From Trichobilharzia regenti (Eukaryota > Platyhelminthes > Trematoda > Strigeidida > Schistosomatidae): a stretch of 64,000 nucleotides of DNA. Position 1 is the first letter of the stretch; each line of letters starts with the position of its first letter. The notes beneath the pieces are model-generated. The model had not been told where the DNA came from and ran no database searches. It saw only the letters and a list, made by a program, of their open reading frames with translations. Location: the NCBI GenBank assembly GCA_944472135.2, contig OX235262.1:53974440-54038439 (forward strand), written 5' to 3'. The translations under genes were made by a program, and so were the position numbers. This document shows positions 13,901 through 25,900 of this stretch, piece by piece.

Positions 13901-16900
13901 GTCGGACACCACTGGTTGTTATCAATTCAGATGACAATTCCCCATAAGCCCTTACACGACTACGTGAGTTTGAATAGAGTGCCTTGATTAGTGCAATGTA
14001 CTTTCTTGGCACTCCCTTCACAGTCAGACATTGCCATAGTACCTTTCGATCCACGGAGTCGAAGGCCGCCTTCAAGTCAAGAAATATGACAATTGTTGGA
14101 CGCCGAAAAGTGTGTCTATGTTCTAGAATCTGTCGAAGAGTGAAGATATGATCTATGCACCCTCTACCTGGTCTAAAGCCTGCTTGATTTTCCCTTGTCT
14201 GTTCCTCCCGAGTTCTGCTTAGTCTATGCATGATTACTGAGCCTAGGATTTTAGAGACTATGTTCGTTAGGCTGATCCCCCTATGATTATCACACGAGGA
14301 CTTGTTCCCCTTCTTGAATATCGGTTCTTGCACTATTTTGGACAGAACCCGAGTCGAAGGATCGATATAGCTAGCCCCATACAAGCAGTTGAATTGTTAA
14401 ACACACAGAGTTGGCTAAATGTGGGATCTTGTCCTTTAGGTTGTTTAACTGTAATGGTCGACTAGCAAACGTTTTTCCCAACAATGTTACGGGGAATGTG
14501 CTTTTCAGGAACTGTTTGATCCTTCTTTTATGGATGTCGGCATCTAAGTCACCCTTGAATTCAAGGTTCACGAATTATTTCGTAACTTGTGTTCTTCTGT
14601 TTTTCGCTCTTGTCAGAGAAAAGAATTCAGTGATTCGCTTTTGAGCTAGAAGTACTGATTAGAAAAAGAGTCGACTGTTTTATCAAGCAATTCAGTCTTC
14701 GGATTCGTTCGGCGGTGCGTTTAGGTTATAAACTCCATCTTCCTCTTATTCAATTTGGTACTGGAAGTGATAGAATATTAATAGGAAAACATTTGAATTT
14801 AGTCCCAATGTATGTTATCAACTTGCAACTTTTGATTACTTTTGAACTGCCACCTTATGATAGCTATGTAGAATCGGTTGATTTGAAGAACTCTTACAAA
14901 TAGGATTTGGTAAAAGTAGCAACCGTACGAATTTATCACCTCAGGATGTAATCTTTGTGTCCTTATTAATATGACTTCATTTTCATTTCTGCACTAAGTC
15001 AGTGTTCATGTGTGTTTGGTTTAGGTGGCGTATTGATTTATAAGTGCTAATCTCTTTCATGTGTTGTCTGCTGCTGGTTAAAATCTCCGTTTGCCGAGAT
15101 AGACTGCGATACTGATAGTTTTTCAGTGTTGTTGTAGGTGTCTTTCTGAACTATAAATGTCGATCTAGACATGAATTGGAAACAAATTTAAAGCTACTCA
15201 AGAACGAGAGTTGCTTCTTCTCATTTTAAAACTCTTAACTTCTTCAGTTAGAGACATAAAACATTGTGAATAATTTACCATTATCGTACCATTATGTGTT
15301 CATAATAAATGTGCTTTTTCTTTGCACTTCAATATTTTAGGGGAGAAGGAAATACTACGTTCTAACCTTTCAACTTTAGAAGACACTGTGAAGTCATTAC
15401 GTATGGAGCTTGTTACAAAAAAGGAAAATGCTGAAGTTTTACAGAATCAGTTACAAGAAAATGCTGAGTCTCAGAAAAAGGTTAGTGGATTCTTCTAGGT
15501 ATTTTATTGTAGTATGTATGTGTAAGTATTTCTGAATAGGCTCGTTTGTGCAGTTCTAAGCTACTAAGATTGTGAATTGATTGAATACCAGATGGTTTTG
15601 ATTCCCAGTAAGCTTACGTTTATATTAGTTTATTTATTAGATGTATCACACAGTGAAACAGTATTATTTACTGGATGACGTTTCGAACAAAATTTATTGT
15701 TCATAATCATATCAGTTATAATCACATGATTTCGAAACTTGAGTTTTATAGTTCCCTTTTTCCTCTCCTATTTGTCGTAGAGGACTAGACACATTACACT
15801 AGTTACTACTGTGAAAAGCTGAAAATTCTTTATATTGTGTAAACTTTTTGTGCAGGATAAAGCTGTTGTTATTATTAGTTATTAAATTAAAAAGCCAAGT
15901 CAGGAAAGAAGATTCTTTTCGTAACTACACTTCAACGCTATAAAGTTATATAGTGTTCTAGAAGGTCAGGGAAATACATATGACAGTCACTTGTTCGTAA
16001 CAGTTGGTAATAAAACCCATGAAATTACGCTGTCTAAAAACATTAAATGATGAGTGTCGCCCAGAAATGATTACCACTCAGTATTACTAATGTTAATAAT
16101 ATTAATAGTAAAGTTTTATTTCAAACAATATGTGAACATATATTACAGAAATTTTCAGCGTATTTAGCTCCAAAATATTTCCTCTTCATACAGAATTTAC
16201 ATATAAAGTAATAATCTAAAGTACATCACTCGTTGTAGTGTTGCTGTATATGAGGGGAGAACCAATTCTGTACATTTTTTCTTCAATTCCTTCGGGAATA
16301 GCCTAGGGCACATTGGGAAACTAATTAAATACGCGCGCGAGTTCCTGTACTGGTCATTCCATATAAATGCACCAATAAAACAATCGGAAGCGCTGAAGAG
16401 TTTAAGCACTTTGATGGATAGAAATTCTGGTAGCTTAGTGATTTAAGCGAGCCTCTGAACTACATGCGTCTGGAAACAGAAATAGTACGAGATTCAAAAT
16501 ATTTATACTTTAAAGGTAAGAGACTGGAAGGAAACAATAAGATTATTGGTTACGTAACAAATTATTGTACAAATTCAAAAAGAAGAACTTAAGGCCACAA
16601 TAGTAAAATGGATTGGATAAACAACTTCTTAAAACGCAATTCAGGATTTTGCGTGTGCATACAGAAGCGATTTATCCAGTCCATCTCACTACCGTTGTAA
16701 CGACAGAAGACAGGGAGGGGCCAGGCAGCAGATCGCTTATTGTGACAGAATCAACAGGTATTTATAGATTTTTATGTACATTATTATTCGCTATTGTTAG
16801 CAGACAAGCAGTGTCTTCTGACTGGTTGTTTTCCTGATAAAGGCTGTTCTGTCATCTCTTTGTTGCCATTTCTTGGACAGTCCGGAGATATATTTGTGAA

Positions 16901-19900
16901 TCGTATCCGCCCATGCTAAGTCTGCTGTGAATGATTGTTGAGTTTCTCAAGGTTAGGCTTTGTTCTTGTTTTTTCTCATGACTCCGGTTCGGGAGGCAAT
17001 CATTGACGTCAATTGTTTGCAATTTTGGCTTGCAGACAGCTCTCACCACACCGTGACCTTGGGCTTTTCAGTTTTTTAGAACTCTTACGACAATTTGTTG
17101 CGTAAATGTACTTCATAAACATTCTGAATCTTTTACTGCTTTGAACAGTATTTCTGTTTCCAGGCGTTTGTAGTTCTAATGGTAATCATTTTTGAGCGAT
17201 AGTCCTTACTTATTGTTTTTAAATTGAGTAATTTATTATTTCTCTCGACATGTAATTTCATATACTTTGTTACCAGTCGTGATGAATAATTAAGCTTTAT
17301 AAGCATTTTCTTAACCTTTTAAAACACCACACAGTTTTGAAGCGGATTTACAACAAATGCATAAAATTACGTTTCTCTGGAAGAAAGTATTCTATTATGC
17401 TTCTTTGTTTCTTCTTCTTCTTACTTTATCCAGCTGAATGAAGAACTTTTAGCTTTACGTACAACTAATGAGTCTTTATCATGTCAATTAGTTGAATTGA
17501 CTACAGGGAATGCTTTAAAACGAGCCGAAGAAAGAGAAACACAACTGGCAGAATCATTAGAACAACGTTTTCTGTCAAGAACTGAAGAGATTAAGACAGA
17601 GTTAAAAGCAACTCAAAGAAATTTAAATGAAAAGGTTTGTTTGAGAAGTGATTGTTAAGTGTATTTCTTTGACTGTTGTACATTGAGCTGGTGAAGAAAG
17701 ATGTATTCACTCTTTTTTGCTCTATATAACAGTTCTTATTATTCTACGTGTATGCTACAAATTCAGTTTAGTTCATAGGTAAAGATTAGCAACTTAGCAT
17801 TTTGTTATTTTGGTGGATGGTGACTAACAATGGAATCGAAGATGCGCACTTCATCCCATTTTTTGGAACTATTCTGCTGAACATACCTACAATTCCAAGT
17901 GTGTAGTTGTATTCCCACTGAAACTTGAACCCAGAAGTCATCGTTTCAAACGCCAAAGCATTATTCACCAGGCTTTTCGGATCGTGAGATGCATCTTTAG
18001 TACGTCAAATATCGGTTATCACTTGTTTAGATGGCCTAGTGGATAATGCTTAGGCGTTTAGAACTATGAATTCTGGATTCGAGTTTCAATGGGAACACTG
18101 TCATACATTGAGGACTGCAGGTACGTCCAGCAGACGAGTCCCAAGTAGGATGAAGCGTCCATCCCGGATTACAGTGTCGACAGAGACTGAGTATTTCTGT
18201 TCAGCGTAATCAATTAACGTGAAATACAAAGTTAACTTAAACAAACCCCAGTACTTTCCCCGTTATCCACCCAATGTTTTCGATTTCACTTTAGTTTGAT
18301 TTTTGTAAACAAGAATAACCCTGTAAGCAGGTAAAATTTTACTTTTTTGTACAAGATTCTTCGCAACAGCTTGTTCCCATTATGGTGGATCTGTGTCTAC
18401 ATATCATTGTGGTTGCATAATATTGGCATCGTTGGTGAGCATTTATTAAGCAGTTATTGCGACTGCTACCAGCGAATTGTGACAGTCGTAACCGATACAA
18501 TATACATAATGGTTTCTAAAAATATTAATATTATTATGTGTTGTTTGTCAAGTCACTGCCCTCCTTTTTGAGCAACAAAGTGTTAAAAGTTAACTGGTGG
18601 ATGCTCACTAGCAGTGGAATCCAGGATGCGCATTTTGTCCTATTTGAGACTCTTCATCTGGGTGTACCTGCATTTCCCAGTGAGTGATGATGTTCCCACT
18701 GAGGCTGGAGCCGAGTGCCCATAGTTTCAAACGCCAAAGCGTTATCCACTAGACCACTTGGGTCACGAGAGCCACCTCTTTTGCAACGGGTCATATTAAT
18801 TATTTAATTGAATTTTAGATTTTCTCGTCGATTGATTGGACCGAAGTGCTCGGTCTCAGGTTGACATGTCGGCTTCTTGTGCAAATGCGTCGACTGTGTG
18901 TGGGCATGTAATCAAAAGTTAACTGGTTGATGATGACTATCAGTGAAATCCAGGATGCGCATTTCGTCCTATTTGGAACTAGTCATCATTCACTGCGGAA
19001 TGCAGGCACATCCAGATGACGAGTCCAAAATAGGACGAAATGCTCGTTATCCTGGATTCCACTGCTAGTCACCATCCACCAGTTAACTTTTGATTACATG
19101 CCCACACACAGTCGACGCATTTGCACAAGAAGCCGACATGTCAACCTGAGACCGAGCACTTCGGTCCAATCAATCGACGAGAAAATCTAAAATTGAATTA
19201 AACAAAGGGTTAAGTTGGTGATGAGTCATGAATAGGTACAGAATAACATATGACACCTATATATAAGATCTTTGACTTTTGATTGTTGCCAAGTAGGCTA
19301 GTACCAGTTCAGTTCAGTAATATTCAATTATGATGCGATCTATCTTAAACTCAAAACGAAATACATTATTTTACTATATTTTAGAAAGCGTTTCCTCTAA
19401 TTAATATCCCTCGAGTCTTTAGTTATCTCTGCCGGAATGTTTAACTGTTCAATGCACAGCATGCTTTTTCTTTTGTGTTTAGGAAAATGAAGTTAGCGAT
19501 TTACGCCGACAATTAGAAATTTGTAAAGCTGAAACAATGAAAGCACAACAGACACACGCTGAAATGATAAAAGAAGCTAATAAACAATTGGAAGAAGCTC
19601 AAAAGCATTGTCAACAACTTGCCTCATCTGGTATGTGATGTGTTGAATTTATTTCATTTCATGATATGTAATAACTACAACCTTTGATACACGCCACTAA
19701 CCCTTATCTGAGATACTCGTGAATGTCCAGATCCTAACCCTAAGTAGTTCAGTTCAGCAGCTATCATTTTCAGCCCCTGTGCTGAAATAATCTACTGAGC
19801 ACTTTGATGTACACATTTGGAGTTATTGGGAGTTTTACTTGTATGCTAATAATTACTCATCTTTTTTGTTGATTGTCAATAACAAGGGTTTTGTTTCTCC

Positions 19901-22900
19901 TTTCTTGTTAGCCTTGTGCTCTGAAGTAACATCTCTGAGACAAAAGGTGATTGAGTTGGAGACATCAAGAAAGATTACAGAAGATGTGAATACAATTTTA
20001 CAGGTACTGTTTACTGGTATCTGTTTGTTAATCTAGTTGCTTTCCTATTTATTCAACGTGTTCCAATTATAACTTTATACTATGATTACTTAATATGGTC
20101 ATTGTCAAACGTGATGAATAGTTTTACATAACTGAGGGTTTAGTCATGCTTGGGTTATTGTTATTATCATTGTTATTAATATTACTCATACCATTAAATT
20201 CTTTTATAGGTCCATTAGTACATCTATGATGAAATTGAATAGAAATGGGGATAATGTGCATCCTTGTCGGACACCACTAGTTGTCATCTGAACTGGTGAC
20301 GACTAGTGGTGTCCGTCAAGGATGCACATTATCCCCATTTCTATTCAATTTCATCATAGATGTACGAATGGACTTAACTCTAACTCACTTCAGAGACTCA
20401 AGGATTGATTTGCTACCAGGGAATAATCTCGTTGACTTAGAATAGGCAGACGAAATATTCCTTCTAGGCGAGGACGCTGACAAAATGCAGAGTCTTCTGA
20501 ACACCTTGCGCTGCAATCTACGAATGTTTGGCATGCGGTTCTCTCCCGCCAAATGTAAGATGATGTTACAGGACTGGACTACACTACCTCCTAGTTTAGA
20601 AATAGGGAGTGAAGTGGTAGAGCTACGTTGACCGCTTCACTTATTTGGGAAGTACCATCAGCCCCAACGGGTTGATCTCTGACGAAATCTCAACACGGAT
20701 ACGGAGGGCTAGTTTCGCATATACCAGTTTACGCCGTCTCTGGCGTAGATGTGGTATTCGGCTATCAACCAAAGGACTGTTCAGCAGTCCGCTCCGTTCT
20801 GCTTGATGGCTGTGAGACCTGGCCATTAAGAGCGGAAGACATAAAGAGACTAGCTGTCTTTGATCGTAGGTGTTTGCGTTCTATGTTAGTTAGTATAATA
20901 GAGTGAGCAATATTGAGGTTAGGCGTCGAATGCTTGGTGAAGAGGGAAGATCAATAAACGAGACTGTGAAGTTACATTGACTGAGATGGTTAGGACATGT
21001 GTTATGCATGCTTATCCTAGTCATCGCTTTCCTCGACGGGCAATTCAAATGATTTTTTAAATGAATCCTTTCTTCTCTGTAGTACTTCTTTCATAAGCTG
21101 TAAACTGTTGTCCTAATTAAGCTGTGCGTTTTAACCTAGAGTATGCGATTAGCAAAAATCACTGATTATTATTGATAAAGTGGGATTCAATATTGCGGCA
21201 CTTTACCGTAAGTAAATGTAATTTATAGCATAAGTCATATTTTTAATATCTGTACTTTTAGTTATGTCATTGTTACGTTATTTTAGTAAATTACACTTGA
21301 ATTTAGTCATTTAATAAGAATCTTCATTTCCTATTTTAATTGTATTTCTTAAGGATGAATTACGAGGTTTTCGGGATCAAGTTGCCATATATGAAAATGT
21401 TTTAAAGTTAGACGTATATTCGCATAATGTCGATATTGAAGATCCAGTTATGTATGAACCAAATGATCTTACACCTTATGCGAATAAAGGACGTCACAGT
21501 GGCAAATCTGTTGCTTTTGCTGATGTTGATACACCTGGGCCTAGTAAAGCTAATCCACTTCATCGACGACCATCTTCAGCTATAGAACGACCGATCTATC
21601 ATCAAGCATTTGATGAAAATTTGGGTATTTCTACTCGTTGCCATTCAGACGAACAATCTAGTAGAACACGTCAACACTCGTAAGATAAAACATTTAAAAA
21701 AATGTTTTTACTCATGAAATTTAATTTTCGTATGATAGTGTACGATTTTAACGAAACGTGTGAACGAAATTTGTGTATTTAGTATAGAAGCATCAAAGTC
21801 CTATTTTTTTTCTCTATCTTTGTCTCTTGGCAACTAAATGCCATAGTTGACTGAGTAGTTGCTATTAAAATCTTTTGAAAACTGAAAGAAGACCGATAAA
21901 TGCTGTTTATTTTGATGCAGTTAATTTCAGAATGAAATCAACTTAACTACTGTGGACAGTTTTATTTCAAAAGTAATTGTTATTTCCCTCAATTCTTGTC
22001 AAACGTCAAACCATGTCTCATTTTAATTTTGTCTGCATTGTTTGGTGAGGTAAGTGCATGTATGTAGTATGTAGAAAAAAACCATCAGTACAATTTCAAT
22101 AAAATGTGGTTAAAATGTTCAGGTATGTAGGTTGATTACGTGCTGGTGAAGATATGACGAATGCAATTTCAAATCATGTAGTGAAAGTCACGCTGGTGTA
22201 CACCGACTGTAGTCACCTTTAACGCTGTCACAAAGTTAGCCTGGTCATCAAAGGTCGAGTTTACTAAGCTTGGGTTCTCACAGTCCTTCTCTACGGCTGT
22301 GTAACTTGGTCCATTTCCCCCAAAGCTTGAGGATACACAGTGACTTAATGTTCCATCATCATTGTGCTAAGATTCATCAAGATATAATGTTTATGACCAC
22401 AAACAGCTAATCTTTTCAAGTGGAAGATATAATAGGATTGTAACGACAGAAGACAAGGGCCAGGCAACAGATCGTTTATTGAGAAAATTCAACAGCTATT
22501 TATAGATTTTTATGTACATTATTATTAGCAGAGAAATAGCGTCTTCTCATCGGTTGGTTTCCTGCTGAAGGTTATTCTGTACTGCTTGTGACCATTGCTT
22601 TCAAAGTTGTCCTTATGTCTGCGAATCATATTTGCACACGCTAAGTCTGCTCTGATTGGTTGTTGAGTTCCTCAAGGTTAGGCTTTGTTCTTGTTTTTTT
22701 CTCATGACTCAGATTTGGGACGTGAGCATTGACGTCAATTGTTGTCTACAATTTCGGCTTGTAGACAACTTTCACCACAGGATGAGTAATATTGAGCTTA
22801 GGCGTCAAAGGTTAGGGGAGGATGGGAGGTCAATCGATGAGCCTGTGAAGCTACATGGGTTGAGATGGTTAGGACATGTGTTACGAATGCCTAGCCATCG

Positions 22901-25900
22901 GCTTCCTCGACTGACGGGCAATGTTGACTGACATAGGGTCAGGTTGGAAAATAGCCATTGTTGGTCAGACGAAAACATGGCTTCATCAGTCGATGAAATC
23001 CACGATAGTTAGTTTAAGCCAGTCACGTAGGCTGGCTTCCTGGTTGGGGGTCCTCGGGATGTTAAGAATCAGTGGCTGGAGACAATTGGTGATATGACTA
23101 TAATTCGTTCTCATTGACTCAGATGCATTTGCTCCCTGTGATCTGTCATACGCAATAAAACTTGTTTTTCCATGTTACTTTCTTTTTCTCTCAAACATCC
23201 GTTTATTATCTCTCTCTTGAACCTCCCTTTACTCTCTTCTCTTGCTTCGTGCGCTACATGGTATGGCAATTCAAACTGGTGGACATCTTTGGAAAGTTCG
23301 TTGTCAAAGTCAGTCAGTGATTATACTTCACTTTATAGCAAGTTTATGACTTAAGTCTGTTGATTGTATCATTTGGGTGAAATGTATGGCGTCTAATTTT
23401 ACGAAACAACTCTGGTTCATATGCTTGAACAATTATCTTGTAGAAATAGCTTTATGTTCTTTGGATGAGTTTTTATAACGCACCAATATTTACGCATATT
23501 TCAGTTCCACATATGATAAAGATTGCAACAATGTATTCATGCTTTATTTTAATTTAATTTTTGATTTTCCCGTCGACGGGAACATCATCACTCACTGAGA
23601 AATGCAGGTACATCTAGATGACGAGTTTCAAAGAGGACGAAACGCGCATCCTGGATTCCACTGCTAGTTTCCATCCACCAATTAAATGCATGCTTTATAT
23701 TGGATAAGTTTATTTGATATAACTCATATTGATGCAGTAATGATCGCCATGTGACCTTTCGAGCATAATTTATCGCTCATAAGCATATCAATGTATGTAC
23801 ACGGTTTCATAATTTGCTTTCACTCGTTGCGTCATTCGATTGCGTATGTTTGGTGTCTAGATAAAGAGTGAGAGAGCTGTAAATCACCTAATCTGTAGTC
23901 ATCGAATCGCCACCAAACACATGTAACGTTTATCCTGGGCGTATGGAAAATTTTAATAAAACTCAGTATAAATTAGAGGTATACAAACTAGATTCAAAAT
24001 ATTTAAACCATAAATATTGCGGATTTCTAGTGTGTAGCAAATTATGAAGGCGCCGATACATTGATATGATTACAGGCAATAAATTATGCTCAAAACGTCA
24101 TCCAGTTATCTATACTGCATTACTGTGTTATATGAATAAACATAATATGGAATTTTGTATTCTGCTACAGGGCCCTAAATCTACACTGACATTATTGTAT
24201 TCATATTATTAGTGGAGATGTGTTTCACTGGCGCTATCACTTGATTTTTAGCATGTGGTTCAAGGGTTCTAATCACATACCGCCTACTTCAACTCAGGAG
24301 CATAGGTATATATATTTTTTATACCTTGGTATGTGCAAAAAGTTGTTCTGAGTAACCGATTTCTAACTAAGCAATTCTTATTAGTAAGATTACATAATTT
24401 TAGCGTTGAATTTTTTGTTACTTTACTTTATAGAGGTGGTAAACAAGCGTTCAGTGATAATGAAGATATGCTTGGTAAATTGGGAGAATGTGACAAAGTT
24501 TCATTTCATTCATTAACTCGTCAGGGTATATTAACTAGTACTCCTGCAGTGACATCATCGAAGTCATCACCGAAATCTCCTATGGGTAGACTGCGTGCTG
24601 AACTTGAAAGATGCCTATTGAACTATAAGGCTAAACGAGAACAAATAACTAAACTTCATGAAGCTTTATATACAACACGTTGTCAATTGCATCAATCAAG
24701 GGAGTCAACAGAAAAGGCGGAAAAATCAGCTAAACTTTTACAGGTAATTTGAAGATGTATGATATATATGTATGTACTAATGCTTAGTTGCTTATTGGTA
24801 ACATTAGTATCAATTAAGAATGTGTGTGTTTACTACACTGTGATTCGCTTTTCTAAAGGGGATTTACTTTTTTACTGAAGTTTGTACTGTGACGCAATGC
24901 CGAATCGCTTTTTAAGAAATATTTTATCCCATCTATCTCCACCAAAATGGAATCCGTTTATACCGCATATCGTTGTAGAGCTGATACTTATCTTAAATGT
25001 ATTTTGTTTTAGTTACTTCTGGTAAATCAGTACCAGTATATTTATCAAGGAACTTAACCCTTAGTTCCTATTATTTACTAAGACGCTCCAAATCGATAAC
25101 TTCTACGATCATTTACCGACTTGAACTCCAAAACACCAGTATTTGTAGTAACTTATACTGTTTGGCAATTAAAATCGAAAATGATGCAGAAATCTATAAA
25201 CAAATGTTTTATAATGAATCCACCAGTACTTTTATTCGTATTCTTTCGTCTTCTTCCAACTTGTACACGATTGAGTCATTCGCGTCTTCGAGTTGCCCGT
25301 CAATGGCTACCAAGGTCAATGAACCAACGTTCAATGTTCACATTCCTTCACAACATTCTTCCGTGTATTTGTCTATTTGATCGACTACCAAGCAACTCGC
25401 CTCTATTTTACTGTGTTGTGTGCAGTCTTTTCTGGCTGGTTCCACGATTTCTTACCAGCTTTCATTTACTCCGTTGCCCAACTCTTCGCTTGCCATTTGG
25501 TTTCTATTCTAAGGTCTGGCGTGTGATGTCGCCCAATATTCTCCCTATTGTACATCCATTCCATATCCATTTCCTTCTACATATTTCTTGGTTTTGTTTT
25601 TTGGTCGGTACGCTGCATTGCCAGAATTTTTGTTGTTCCTCTTTTCTGGATATCTAGTCGTCAGTATCAAGCAAAGACATCTGTTGTTTGTTGATGAGTT
25701 TGCAGTAAGATATTGAAAATGCGTTTCGTGACTCGTCAAGTCTGAGCCGCATAGAAGCTCTCACTTGATATTATTAATGAAAATTCTAATATTGTTCCTA
25801 ATACTGAGTGCAGTAGACTTTCGCAATGATTTCACAATAATGCTTTATCTTATTTTTCGGTTTCTGGCTCTGACATCCTTATCAATGCCAATTTTAGCTG

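Larger units (their letters stand above)
11019..14660 (-). mobile_element. Penelope-like element 2 (mosaic, interrupted twice)
   Basis: The minus-strand PLE consists of: a terminal pLTR-like segment 11019-11355 that resembles the ends of PLE 1; its 3' non-coding part and C-terminal coding remnant 12398-12765; and GIY-YIG/linker remnants 14335-14570, including an [20 protein letters not shown] stretch. It is cut at 11369-12384 by a small repeat carrying RTE copy B, and at 12777-14323 by RTE copy C. TSDs are visible for both inserts. The right border is approximate. Confidence 0.8.

Noticed and set aside
25121..25657. 178-codon open frame in intron 13
   Set aside because: It overlaps another long open frame on the same strand, is pyrimidine-driven (Phe/Leu/Ser-rich), and has no recognisable domain or splice context.
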